Origin: Stanieria sp. NIES-3757
GTDB lineage: Bacteria > Cyanobacteriota > Cyanobacteriia > Cyanobacteriales > Xenococcaceae
Length of the DNA: 64,000 nt
Direction: 5' to 3'
NCBI GenBank assembly: GCA_002355455.1
Contig: AP017375.1
Coordinates: forward strand, 4,579,640-4,643,639
Position numbers and translations under genes: made by a program. Numbering within the stretch: position 1 is the first letter of the stretch; the number at the start of each line of letters is the position of its first letter. Positions 46,048 to 54,944 of the stretch are shown here, piece after piece. Below the pieces are notes generated by a model. The model did no database searches and had not been told where the DNA came from. It saw only the letters and a program-made list of their open reading frames with translations.

Positions 46048-46536
46048 TTAAATTGCTAAACCTAACTTTAAACCTAAAATGGCATGAAGAAATAAAATAC
46101 ATAAAGCAATGCTTCCCACATACGCATGGATAGTCCGCATGACAGCTTTATTTCCTACAAAACCAGCAGCAGAAATTACTGCATTGATTGTCAGTAAAAG
46201 TATTACCACCGAACCAGTCCAAAAATGAGGACTTTCTAAAATCGGTTGATGCTGCATCACCAGAGATAAAACTCCACCTGTATAACCAGCAGCTAAAAAT
46301 AAATACATTAACGGTGCGATTTTACGATGATCTGCTTTGCTTTTAATTGCTTCATCTGTATTAGTCGTGGCTAAAATTCTGCTACGCCATCCAGCTAAAC
46401 CAACAAAACTTCCCATCACAAATACCACAATTGCCATCATTAAAGGATGTCCCCAATGGACAATTGGTTCTGGTGTACCAAGACTGCGAAACCAGGCAGC
46501 AATTGGTTCTAAAAAATTGCTTAATTGTTCTCCCAT
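46048..46536 (-). CDS. DUF4079 family membrane protein
   Basis: A 162-residue protein with four hydrophobic segments (about 32-50, 75-95, 103-123, 138-158). The conserved histidines HWGHP, HRKIAP, MQHQP and RTIHAYVG fit the DUF4079 family and recall cytochrome-b561-like heme ligation; heme binding is inference. Found mostly in cyanobacteria and plastids. Function unknown. Confidence 0.75.
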   Translation of the reverse strand: MGEQLSNFLEPIAAWFRSLGTPEPIVHWGHPLMMAIVVFVMGSFVGLAGWRSRILATTNTDEAIKSKADHRKIAPLMYLFLAAGYTGGVLSLVMQHQPILESPHFWTGSVVILLLTINAVISAAGFVGNKAVMRTIHAYVGSIALCILFLHAILGLKLGLAI

Positions 46537-46636
46537 CTTTTTTGCTTCATATTTCGTAACAATTTATTATAATCCTGACTAGCCTTGATTTTTAGCAATC
46601 TACGTCACAGATATTTCCGCGATCGCTATAAATATT

Positions 46637-46843
46637 TTAATGGACTTCCAAACGATTTGAATTAGGCAAATTAACTTGATGAGTTTGATAAAATTTATCG
46701 ATTTGCTCTTCATCAATTTCAGTCTCGAATACAAATTGACCTTTTTGGACAATGGCTGAAACTCGATAACGGCTCAAAGAATGTGCGATCGCAGCAATTT
46801 GACCATCATGGGTGTACCAGATATGGACTTTCACTTTTGCCAT
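46637..46843 (-). CDS. Small conserved protein of unknown function (68 aa)
   Basis: A 68-residue soluble protein, MAKVKVHIWYTHDGQIAAIA at the start, with alternating strands and an acidic helix (EIDEEQIDKFYQTH). It is not assigned to a family. GAGG lies at a good distance upstream of the ATG. The coding pattern and its place behind DUF4079 on the same strand, 100 bp apart, make it a probable real gene. Confidence 0.6.
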   Translation of the reverse strand: MAKVKVHIWYTHDGQIAAIAHSLSRYRVSAIVQKGQFVFETEIDEEQIDKFYQTHQVNLPNSNRLEVH

Positions 46844-46960
46844 GAATAAACCTCTTTTAAATCAAAGTAAGATTGTTAAATAAAACAGGCTAAACCTGCT
46901 CCAGGCAGTATTTATACTTGTTAATGTAATTAAAATTACTTGAGTCTTTAAAATAAATAA

Positions 46961-48055
46961 CTGATGTTACGCAAAAGCTATAATACTCGAATGGACAAAA
47001 AGCTTTTGGAACTATACAGCGATTATATTATCAGCTCGTTTGGACAGATAACAGCGACAGGATTATCAAGAGTATTAGAAGGAAGTATCAGTCACGATAA
47101 AATAACTCGTTTCCTGTCGGCTAAAGACTTAGAGTCACGAGAGCTGTGGAAGTTAGTGAAACCAGTGGTCAGGGAGTATGAACAAGAAGATGGTGTGTTG
47201 ATTGTGGATGACACCATAGAGAAAAAACCTCATACCCAAGAGAATGAGTTAGTGTGCTGGCATCATGACCATCAAGAAAACCGTTCTGTCAAGGGAATTA
47301 ACATCATCAACTATGTTTATAGTGTCGAAGACATAAGCCTACCAATTGGGTTTGATGTCGTCAAAAAGTCCATAAAATTTTGTGAGGTAAAAACAAAGAA
47401 GGAAAAACGAAAAGCAACAGCAACAAAAAATGAATTAACACGAAATCAATTAAAAATTTGCTCCCAGAATCAACTCAAATACAGGTATGTGCTAGCTGAT
47501 AGTTGGTTTTCCTCGAAGGAAAATATGGCTTTTATCTGTCAGGATTTAGATAAGCACTTGATCATGGCTCTCAAAAGCAATCGTACCGTAGCCTTGAGTG
47601 AAGAAAACAAAAAACAGGGTTGTTTTACCAGAATTGATGAACTCAACTGGTCAGAACAGATCTCAGTCAGAGGATGGCTTAAAGGACTGGACTTTCCTGT
47701 TCTCATCTATCGTCAAGTCTTTAAAAACCAAGATGGCAGTACTGGTATTTTGTATTTGGCTTGTAGTGATTTAAACTGTAATGTCCCTCAAATAGAAGCA
47801 ATCTACCAAAAACGGTGGAACGTGGAAGTCTTTCATAAAACGCTCAAGTCTAATACTGGTTTAGCTAAGTCCCCAACTAAATGTCTTCGTACTCAAGGAA
47901 ACCATATCTTTATGTCTATCTATGCTGCATTTCAATTAGAGTGTCTGAAATTGAAACACAAGATGAACCATTTTGCTTTGCGCAGTACTATTTATGTCAA
48001 AGCTTTGCAACAAGCTATGTGTGAATTACATTTACTCAAGAGTGCGTAACATCAG
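46961..48055 (+). mobile_element. Complete insertion sequence (IS701-like) with 7-bp target duplication
   Basis: Perfect 13-bp inverted repeats CTGATGTTACGCA (46961-46973) and TGCGTAACATCAG (48043-48055) bound a 1095-bp element. The same 7 bases, TAAATAA, abut both ends (46954-46960 and 48056-48062). The transposase stop codon lies inside the right repeat, so nothing but the transposase is carried. IS701 elements are usually described with a shorter duplication, so the family name is tentative. Confidence 0.88.
46991..48049 (+). CDS. DDE transposase (IS701-like)
   Basis: A 352-residue transposase from the internal ATG; an earlier in-frame ATG at 46964 lies inside the terminal repeat and would add nine residues. 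Catalytic candidates: Asp73/Asp74 in LIVDDTIEKKP, Asp170 in VLADSWFSS and Glu279 in YQKRWNVEVFHKTLK. The N-terminal block (LELYSDYIISSFGQITATGL) is typical of the cyanobacterial IS701-type family. The frame is intact and probably active. Confidence 0.88.
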   Translation: MDKKLLELYSDYIISSFGQITATGLSRVLEGSISHDKITRFLSAKDLESRELWKLVKPVVREYEQEDGVLIVDDTIEKKPHTQENELVCWHHDHQENRSVKGINIINYVYSVEDISLPIGFDVVKKSIKFCEVKTKKEKRKATATKNELTRNQLKICSQNQLKYRYVLADSWFSSKENMAFICQDLDKHLIMALKSNRTVALSEENKKQGCFTRIDELNWSEQISVRGWLKGLDFPVLIYRQVFKNQDGSTGILYLACSDLNCNVPQIEAIYQKRWNVEVFHKTLKSNTGLAKSPTKCLRTQGNHIFMSIYAAFQLECLKLKHKMNHFALRSTIYVKALQQAMCELHLLKSA

Positions 48056-48202
48056 TAAATAACTTTCAAATGGTTGAAAATCAATTCGTCATTTGCCCTA
48101 TATTAATGTGAAGTTTGCTTTACAGTTGTCTTTTCTAGTTGTCTAAATTGTCTTAGCCTTAAATTAACTAAAGTTTTTTAGTAGATATTAAAAGGCAAAC
48201 CA

Positions 48203-49336
48203 ATGAAGCGATTGACTTGGAAAGATACTAAAAACCTGCTTCACGGCATTCAAAAACTTTATTCTCTTCATGACTTAGATTCCTTTGGTGTCAACGCACT
48301 TGCCATTGTTGACCAACTCGTTCCTAGTGAATTTCCAGTATTCAATCTCAATGCACTTCAGTCACAGCAAATATCTTATATCTTTCTTCCTGGTTATTCT
48401 GGTTTAACTCCTGAGCTGCAAGAAATACCTCGTCGCTATTGGAGAGAACACCCAATAGTCCAGAATATGCCAAATACATTGACAGGAGCTTATAAAATCT
48501 CAGATTTTATCAACCAGAAGGAATTACATCAATTAGAAGGTCTTTATCAGCAATTAATGAGTTTGATGGGTTGGGAAGATCAAATGGTTGTACATCTAAT
48601 AAGTAACCAACTTGAGAGTTCACCGATGCCTTCGCCAGCTAATACAGACATGATTGCAATTAGCCTCAATCGCAGTAAGAGAAACTTTACCGAACGCGAC
48701 CGCCTTATACTAAATTTACTAAGTTCTCATTTATTACAAGCCTATAATAATGCTAAACGCTATCATCAATTACAGCAAAACTTAGCTCAACTGTATCAGT
48801 CTCTGGATCGAGCAGGAGTTATTTTTTTGAATGGTGTGGGGCAAGTACAATTAATGACTCCGCAAGCTGCCACATGGTTGCAATCTTATTTCCCGAACCA
48901 TAATGGTTTTAGTCAACTTCCAGAACAATTGCACTCATGGGTTCGACATCAAATTGCTCAATTCAATACAGAGTATGATCTTCCTTCTCCTTGTTTACCT
49001 CTTCATCTGCAACAGGGCGATCGCAAATTAACAATTCGTTTAGTAATTGATCGTCCTGGAGAACAATATTTGTTACTTTTAACTCAAGAGCAAGTGCTAT
49101 CCTTATTAGCCTCTTTAAAATTGATTGGCTTGAGTAAGCGAGAAGCTGAGGTTTTGTCTTGGGTTATTAAAGGAAAAGATAATCAAGCGATCGCTCTAGA
49201 AATGAAAATCCGCCACAGTACGGTACGCAAGCATTTAGAGAATATTTATAGCAAATTGAATGTGCAGAGTCGAACAGAAGCTGTTACCGTAGCACTAGAA
49301 AAGTTAGGATGTTTGCATTCAGCACCACTGATTTAA
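48203..49336 (+). CDS. LuxR-family transcriptional regulator
   Basis: A 377-residue regulator. Residues about 10-190 form a GAF-like sensor region, 195-300 a PAS-like region (AGVIFLNGVGQVQLMTPQA), and 308-370 the LuxR/NarL helix-turn-helix (GLSKREAEVLSWVIKGKDNQ ... HSTVRKHLENIYSKLNV). There is no receiver domain, so it likely responds to a ligand or to redox and not to phosphorylation. It stands alone downstream of the insertion sequence. Target genes unknown. Confidence 0.82.
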   Translation: MKRLTWKDTKNLLHGIQKLYSLHDLDSFGVNALAIVDQLVPSEFPVFNLNALQSQQISYIFLPGYSGLTPELQEIPRRYWREHPIVQNMPNTLTGAYKISDFINQKELHQLEGLYQQLMSLMGWEDQMVVHLISNQLESSPMPSPANTDMIAISLNRSKRNFTERDRLILNLLSSHLLQAYNNAKRYHQLQQNLAQLYQSLDRAGVIFLNGVGQVQLMTPQAATWLQSYFPNHNGFSQLPEQLHSWVRHQIAQFNTEYDLPSPCLPLHLQQGDRKLTIRLVIDRPGEQYLLLLTQEQVLSLLASLKLIGLSKREAEVLSWVIKGKDNQAIALEMKIRHSTVRKHLENIYSKLNVQSRTEAVTVALEKLGCLHSAPLI

Positions 49337-49682
49337 CTAGCGTTGCTGATGAGCAAGTCTGAAACTGAGAGTAATAGGGTTATTAGCTATTCTTGATCTA
49401 TAGTTAAGTTGCTATAACTGCTCAAGCGCGATCGCTTTAATTTCAGTGACTATGTAATTTGACTGCAAAATATAGTGAGAGCAGATCTGGTTGAATAGCC
49501 ATAAAATTGATGGAGTTAGAAGGCAGAAAGAAGAATTGAAGTTGACAGCTTATTACTACTAATTAAAAGGATTTGAAGTGAAACCTTCATTAAAAAAGCG
49601 AATATTAATAAAAATTTAATTAACGGTGGAAACTTTTATTTGCTTATGGTCTGTCATACGCTCTAATCAATTAATTTAACTC
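49337..49682. other. Intergenic region, no feature supported
   Basis: About 345 AT-rich bases with one HIP1 octamer (near 49430). No clear hairpin or small gene. It should contain the promoter of the AmpG-like transporter gene. Confidence 0.4.
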
Positions 49683-50972
49683 ATGGCTATCATCCCCAAA
49701 AAGAAAAATACTCGCAATTCAAAAATTCGTTCTCCCTGGTATTTTATTCCAACTCTTTATTTCGCAGAGGGAGTTCCCTATATTCTCGTCAATACCGTTT
49801 CAGTGATCATCTACAAGAATATGGGGATAGACAATGCTCAAATAGCATTTTGGACGAGTCTTTTATATCTGCCTTGGGTACTCAAAATGTTGTGGAGTCC
49901 TTTAGTAGATCTTTACTCAACTAAAAGAAATTGGATTGTTTACACACAGTTAGCCATGATGTGTTGCTTAATTTTAGCTGCATTTTCTCTTCAGATATCT
50001 AATTTCTTTTTAATCTCGTTGATGTTTTTTACAGTAGGAGCGTTTATTTCTGCTACCCATGATATTGCTGCCGATGGCTTTTATTTATTAGCTTTAAATA
50101 TTAAACAACAGGAAGTTTTTGCTGGTATTCGTACAGTTTTTTATCGACTTGCTGTTATTTTTGGTTCTGGTTTTTTGGTTTTTGTAGCAGGTAAATTACA
50201 AAAAAATTGGAACAATGCTTCTTTGAGTTGGACCTTTTGTTTAGGAATATCTGCTTTAATTTTTGGTCTAATTTTTATTTATCATCAATTTACCTTACCC
50301 TATCCTCCTATTGAGAAAAATAAACCACAAACAAATTCTCAAAAGGTTAATCAAACTGTACCATTTTGGGAAATTTTTATCTATTATTTTCGCCAACCAA
50401 AGATTGGAGCAACTTTAGCTTTTATCTTATTTTATAGATTTGCCGAAGCAATGTTACTGAAATTAACTTCGCCATTTTTATTAGATCAAGTTGAACAAGG
50501 TGGACTGGGATTAAGTACAGAAGATGTTGGTTTAGTTTATGGTACTTTTGGCATTCTTGCCCTAATAATAGGAGGAATTTTAGGGGGAATAGTTATTGCT
50601 AAATATGGTTTAAAAAAGACAATCTTACCTCTAGCATTAGCTCTTCATTTACCTGACTTATTTTATGTTTATATGTCTCTGGCTCAACCACCCTTACAAA
50701 TTGTCTATCTTTTGGTTGCTGTAGAACAATTTGGCTATGGATTAGGTTTAACAGCTTTCATGGTTTATTTAATGCAGATTGCTCAAGGTAAATATAAAAC
50801 TTCTCACTATGCAATTTCAACGGGAATTATGGCATTAGGAATGATGTTACCAGGCGCGGTGAGTGGATATATTCAGCAAGAAGTTGGTTATACAGTATTT
50901 TTTGTGATTGTTTGTTTACTCGCTATTCCAGGCATAGCAACAGTATTTTTCCTTCCTTTAACTGAAGATTAA
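49683..50972 (+). CDS. AmpG-like MFS transporter (PAT family)
   Basis: A 429-residue integral membrane protein with about 12 helices. YFAEGVPYILVNTVSVIIYK, the WSPLVDLY loop and ATHDIAADGFYLLAL match the peptide-acetyl-CoA/AmpG group, which includes the permease for muropeptides. Substrate here is uncertain: muropeptide recycling, or another solute. It ends convergently with cbiO; the two stop codons overlap by 4 bp. Confidence 0.75.
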   Translation: MAIIPKKKNTRNSKIRSPWYFIPTLYFAEGVPYILVNTVSVIIYKNMGIDNAQIAFWTSLLYLPWVLKMLWSPLVDLYSTKRNWIVYTQLAMMCCLILAAFSLQISNFFLISLMFFTVGAFISATHDIAADGFYLLALNIKQQEVFAGIRTVFYRLAVIFGSGFLVFVAGKLQKNWNNASLSWTFCLGISALIFGLIFIYHQFTLPYPPIEKNKPQTNSQKVNQTVPFWEIFIYYFRQPKIGATLAFILFYRFAEAMLLKLTSPFLLDQVEQGGLGLSTEDVGLVYGTFGILALIIGGILGGIVIAKYGLKKTILPLALALHLPDLFYVYMSLAQPPLQIVYLLVAVEQFGYGLGLTAFMVYLMQIAQGKYKTSHYAISTGIMALGMMLPGAVSGYIQQEVGYTVFFVIVCLLAIPGIATVFFLPLTED

Positions 50973-51751
50973 CCCGCAATCCGAATCATCGGTACATCTT
51001 CTAGTAAACAATAAGGACGACTATAAGATAAAGGGGACTCTAGAGAATGTTGTACTAAAAAATCAGGATCGCTCATAATCCTCTCTGTTTCTCCATCATA
51101 GACAATTTGACCTTGACTTAAAACTACAGTACGAGAGCATAATTCTAAGGCTAAATCTAGATCGTGGGTTGCTACTAATTGAGTTAAAGGCAAATTTTGC
51201 AATAATTCAATTAATTGACGACGAGAACGCGGATCTAACTGTGCCGAGGGTTCGTCTAAAACTAATACCTGGGGTTCCATAGCTAACACTCCAGCGATCG
51301 CAATTCGTTTTTTCTCTCCTCCCGATAAATTTTCTGTATTCCTTTCACCGTAATATTCGGGGTCAATATCAACCATCATCATTGCTTTGGTGACTCGCTC
51401 TACAAGTTCTCGATTTCGCCAACCACGATTTTTAGGGCCAAAGGCAACATCCTCCCATACAGTAGGCATAAATAGCTGATTATCAGCATTTTGAAAGACT
51501 AATCCCACAAAATTACGAATCTCCCTTAAATTATCTCGATCTACCAACCATTTTCCTACTTGGATACTTCCTGATTGAGGCAGAATAATTCCATTGAGGT
51601 GTAATTGTAGAGTTGACTTGCCCGAACCATTAGCACCGATGAGTGCAACTCTTTCATTAGCTTCGATAGACAAGTTAATGTCTTTTAACGCTTTAGTTCC
51701 ATCGGGGTAAGTGTAGGTAAGATTTTTGATAATAATTGGATTGTGATGCAT
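50969..51751 (-). CDS. cbiO: ECF transporter ATPase for cobalt/nickel
   Basis: A 260-residue ABC ATPase: Walker A GANGSGKST (39-47), Q loop in VFQNADNQLF, signature LSGGEKKRIAIAG, Walker B VLVLDEP and the H loop ATHDLDL. The pattern is that of CbiO/EcfA, which powers group I energy-coupling-factor importers. It is the last gene of the metal-uptake cluster, 186 bp after cbiQ. Whether cobalt or nickel is transported cannot be told from sequence. Confidence 0.9.
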   Translation of the reverse strand: MHHNPIIIKNLTYTYPDGTKALKDINLSIEANERVALIGANGSGKSTLQLHLNGIILPQSGSIQVGKWLVDRDNLREIRNFVGLVFQNADNQLFMPTVWEDVAFGPKNRGWRNRELVERVTKAMMMVDIDPEYYGERNTENLSGGEKKRIAIAGVLAMEPQVLVLDEPSAQLDPRSRRQLIELLQNLPLTQLVATHDLDLALELCSRTVVLSQGQIVYDGETERIMSDPDFLVQHSLESPLSYSRPYCLLEDVPMIRIAG

Positions 51752-51937
51752 TAAAATTCAATCAATTAATTTATAGCCAGCCGAAAAACCGAATTCTACT
51801 CCTGAGAGGTTAAATCGAGTAAATAATAACATTTACTATGATTAAAGACATATATCGAAAAGCTGAAATTCAGACGAAACCGAATCTTGAAATATCTGCA
51901 CAACAACCTAGATCTATTGTTTTTTCTTTGCTCTCAA

Positions 51938-52717
51938 TCAATGCAGTAAATAAATAGCTTGTCCCAACAATGCCCAGACTGTAGTTAAACTAATGATTAA
52001 TACATCTCGCCTTCCACCAGAGGGGACTTTCTCAAGTATGGGTATGCCCTGATAACCCCGCGCTAACATGGCTTGATAAATTCGTTCTCCTCGCTCGTAA
52101 GTCCTAATAAATAAAGATCCCATCATATTGCCAATAATTAGACGTTGCCAGTTACTCTTACCTGTAAAGTTGCGAGACATAGCAGCTTTACGCATTGCCT
52201 GAAACTCTCTAATTAAAACGCTAATATAACGATACATCGATGCTAAAGTGGCAATTAGTAGTGGTGGTACTCGTAAAGCAGTCAAAGCATTAAGTAAGGC
52301 TGGAACTGAAGTAGTAAGAGTCAGAACGTTTAAAGTGAGTAGCGACAATAAAGCTTTGAGCGTGACACTGCCTAAAACAGTTAACCCTTCTGTAGTAATT
52401 CGTAATACTCCCCAAGACCAGAGAACTTGACCGCCTTCTCGAAATAAGGTTCCTAAAAGCACGACACCGATAAAAGCAAACTCAACTACAATTCTCTTGA
52501 GCAGGACTTTTTTAGTTACGCGACTGAAAAAAATCAAGCCTAACACTCCTACCCCGTAAATCGCCCAAGTCCACCAACGTCCGTTGGGAGTTAAAGCGAT
52601 CGCAAAGACCATTAATAGTGTACATAAAAGACGGGTACGGGGAGCTAGAGAATGCCAGAAACTAACTTGTTTACTATTAAGATCGAGATGAAACGTCCCT
52701 AGATGTAACAGTAGCAT
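51938..52717 (-). CDS. cbiQ: ECF transporter transmembrane component (T subunit)
   Basis: A 259-residue membrane protein with about five helices. The two cytoplasmic coupling motifs of EcfT proteins are visible (AMRKAAMSRNF and AMLARGYQG). It joins the ATPase to the CbiM substrate-binding component. Its start is 20 bp after the PDGLE gene, so the two are co-transcribed. Confidence 0.88.
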   Translation of the reverse strand: MLLLHLGTFHLDLNSKQVSFWHSLAPRTRLLCTLLMVFAIALTPNGRWWTWAIYGVGVLGLIFFSRVTKKVLLKRIVVEFAFIGVVLLGTLFREGGQVLWSWGVLRITTEGLTVLGSVTLKALLSLLTLNVLTLTTSVPALLNALTALRVPPLLIATLASMYRYISVLIREFQAMRKAAMSRNFTGKSNWQRLIIGNMMGSLFIRTYERGERIYQAMLARGYQGIPILEKVPSGGRRDVLIISLTTVWALLGQAIYLLH

Positions 52718-52737
52718 TCATCTAATTCCTAATTATT

Positions 52738-53091
52738 TTAATTGGGTTGTTCTTCATCTGGAGGTGAAGAGGAATTTTTGATCGCCAACTTGCCAACTCC
52801 CCACGCCAAACCGAAAGTGGCTAAAGTTCCAACCAAACCTGCTAGTGGCGTAGCTATTCCTGCTGGTACACCTTTGAGTGCATATTCATCAAAAATTTGG
52901 GCAAAAGGCAATTTCTTGGCGGGTGCATCTTCCGTTGCTTTATGTTCAAACTTTAGATCTTGGGAAACTCGATCTAAACCATCTGGATCGGAACTAGCAA
53001 AGGGCGAAAGGAAAATGGCAATCAATAGCGCACTTCCTAACCCAGCGATCACAAAAGCAAGATTACGCGAGCGTGAGATTTTATGACTCAT
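52738..53091 (-). CDS. PDGLE-domain protein (CbiN-like accessory)
   Basis: A 117-residue protein with two membrane helices (about 11-30 and 82-100) and the family-defining PDGLDRVSQDL motif just after the first helix (SSDPDGLDRV). It takes the place of CbiN, the small helper of CbiM in cobalt/nickel ECF importers. The gap to cbiM is 29 bp. Confidence 0.85.
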   Translation of the reverse strand: MSHKISRSRNLAFVIAGLGSALLIAIFLSPFASSDPDGLDRVSQDLKFEHKATEDAPAKKLPFAQIFDEYALKGVPAGIATPLAGLVGTLATFGLAWGVGKLAIKNSSSPPDEEQPN

Positions 53092-53120
53092 AACCCTTAA
53101 ATAAATTTAATTGAATGGCG

Positions 53121-53861
53121 TTAACGTTGTATTAATGGGCGTGAATTAGATAATTTGGTTTTGCGGGGAGGATCGTAGAGTAAATCTGGTCGAGTCCGCC
53201 AGATAAAACTAACTACTGCCAAGGTGATCAATGCTTCACCAATTCCGATCAGTAAGTGCCAAAACGCCATTGCTGAGATCGCTAAGTTTAGAGGTACAGT
53301 TTTTGACCAAGCTAATTCTAGCGCACAAAGAATTGAAGCAATCAAGACACTTGTCCAAGCACTTACAACTGTAGCGATCGCCATTCCGCGCCAACTATTG
53401 CGACCTATCGCCGAGCGAATTGCCCGATAAAGATAGTAACCGCTAAAAGTTCCAATTAGTGCCATATTGGCAATATTTGCTCCCAAGACGGTAATCCCGC
53501 CATCTTGAAAGATAAACGCCTGAACGATAAACACTACAGCCATTACTAACGAACCCGCCCAAGGACCGAGTAAAATTCCTGCTAATGCACCTCCTAATAA
53601 GTGACCAGAAGTTCCTCCTGGGATTGGGAAATTAATCATTTGTGCTGCAAAGATAAAAGCAGCGCACACTCCCATAATGGGAACTGTCCGCTCTTGATAT
53701 TTTGCTTGCACTTGATTTAAAGCTACTATAATTAAAGAGATCGCAATAAGCCACGTAATTAGACTCACTGGTAGATTTAAAAATCCGTCTGGAATATGCA
53801 TTGCTAACTGTGGCTGCCAGTTCGAGCATAACCAATTACTTAATGAGAAAATAGATAGCAC
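53121..53861 (-). CDS. cbiM: Cobalt/nickel ECF transporter substrate-binding component
   Basis: A 246-residue membrane protein. The metal site of CbiM is formed by the processed N-terminus; here MHIPDGFL begins at residue 21 (codon 53801). The frame extends upstream to a GTG, giving a 20-residue leader ending QLA, which could be a signal sequence cleaved before Met-His as in enteric CbiM, although it has no positive charge. Translation might instead start directly at 53801; neither start has a clear ribosome site. Later motifs (PGGTSGHLLGGALAGILLGP, GGITVLGANIANMALIG) are conserved. First gene of the uptake operon. Confidence 0.85.
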   Translation of the reverse strand: MLSIFSLSNWLCSNWQPQLAMHIPDGFLNLPVSLITWLIAISLIIVALNQVQAKYQERTVPIMGVCAAFIFAAQMINFPIPGGTSGHLLGGALAGILLGPWAGSLVMAVVFIVQAFIFQDGGITVLGANIANMALIGTFSGYYLYRAIRSAIGRNSWRGMAIATVVSAWTSVLIASILCALELAWSKTVPLNLAISAMAFWHLLIGIGEALITLAVVSFIWRTRPDLLYDPPRKTKLSNSRPLIQR

Positions 53862-54526
53862 AATAATAATATTTTTATTTGGTTAATTTGGGCAAAAATT
53901 ATAATTACTGCCCCTTGATAATTCTAAGTAGTTTTTATCATAAAAATCAATTCTATCTGAGGGGATTATGACCAAGTTTAGACTAAGAGATTTGGTGAAT
54001 TTTGGTGGTAATTCGGTAAAATTTTTAAGATTATTTTAATGATTTTTTAAATATATTTTAATTTTTACTAAGCAACTAAGTTATATATATACTATTATTT
54101 TGTGATAGTTTCTTTTAAATAGTCAATTTATTTTTAAATAAGCGAATTAAAAATTATTTATTAATAGATTGTAAATATATGTTTAGTCAAGTTACTTATT
54201 TATTTAATTTTTTTTGATTACAAAAACGGTTAATCCTATCAACTGATGATCAGTTGATCAGTGAGCTTGAAAGTAATTAAAATTTTTAATAAATTAAGGA
54301 AAATTTAATTCTCATTCTTATCAATGGAGCGATCGCTTTATGCTTGATTGCGAAGCTTTTGAAAATTTTATATCTTTAGTTAGATGAATAAAAAAAAGAA
54401 ATCTTCTTGCAATTCTTATTTAACAATTCATCACTTCAGAAAATAAATCTCGCGGTAGAGTAAGCCTCAAATCATAATTGTTAATTTGTAAATGTAAATT
54501 AAAAATAAATAAGGTAATTATTGATT
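53862..54526. other. Intergenic region upstream of the metal-uptake operon
   Basis: About 665 very AT-rich bases. A near-perfect palindrome, CAACTGAT-G-ATCAGTTG (54240-54256), is followed by another ATCAGT half-site. On the minus strand GGGCA...TGCCC could form a small hairpin near 53890-53913. No cobalamin-riboswitch consensus or other RNA was recognised. Confidence 0.45.
54240..54256. promoter_or_regulatory. 17-bp perfect palindrome between divergent genes
   Basis: CAACTGAT, central G, ATCAGTTG: 8-bp arms, with an extra GATCAGT immediately after. It sits between the divergent cbiM operon and csbD gene and has the size of a dimeric regulator site. Confidence 0.4.
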
Positions 54527-54730
54527 ATGGGTCTTAAAGATAAAGCTGAAGAACTTAAAGATAAAGCTCAAGCCAGAAGCGAAAGAATTGAAGGCAGAGT
54601 TCAAGAAATGATGGGTGAACTTGATAACGATCCCCAAGATAAAGCAGAAGGTCAAGCTAAACAAGTTAATGCGGGAGCAGAAAATACTCTCGAAGATATT
54701 GAAGAAAAAATGAATAAAAAAACTGACTAA
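54527..54730 (+). CDS. CsbD-like stress protein
   Basis: A 67-residue highly charged protein from the ATG at 54527 (a TTG two codons earlier is less likely). MGLKDKAEELKDKAQARSER and the following GRVQEMMGELDNDPQDKAEG give the helical repeat of the CsbD/YjbJ family, general-stress proteins of unknown mechanism. Entirely hydrophilic, cytoplasmic. Confidence 0.85.
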   Translation: MGLKDKAEELKDKAQARSERIEGRVQEMMGELDNDPQDKAEGQAKQVNAGAENTLEDIEEKMNKKTD

Positions 54731-54944
54731 ATTTAGGTCAATTTTGTTGGGTTAAGTATTTTTGCCAGAAACTCTTTATATGTTGGTTGAACGGTCTAGA
54801 TTAGCAACTACTGGGGCTACTAGACCGATTTATTTACAGTAGTTTTGGTTTGGGTAAAAATTGATCTAACAGTTCAAAGTTCAAAATAAAATTGATAACT
54901 GGTTAGCGAAGTTTCTTTTGTTTTAAAATAGTTAACTTTGTACT

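Noticed and set aside
50969-50972. Overlapping stop codons of the AmpG-like and cbiO genes (likewise at 62933-62936) as a functional overlap
   Set aside because: Four-base convergent overlaps of TAA/TAG stops are common by chance in compact genomes and suggest no mechanism beyond shared termination.
53862-54526. Cobalamin riboswitch for the cbi operon
   Set aside because: No B12-box or recognisable multi-helix core was found by eye on the minus strand.
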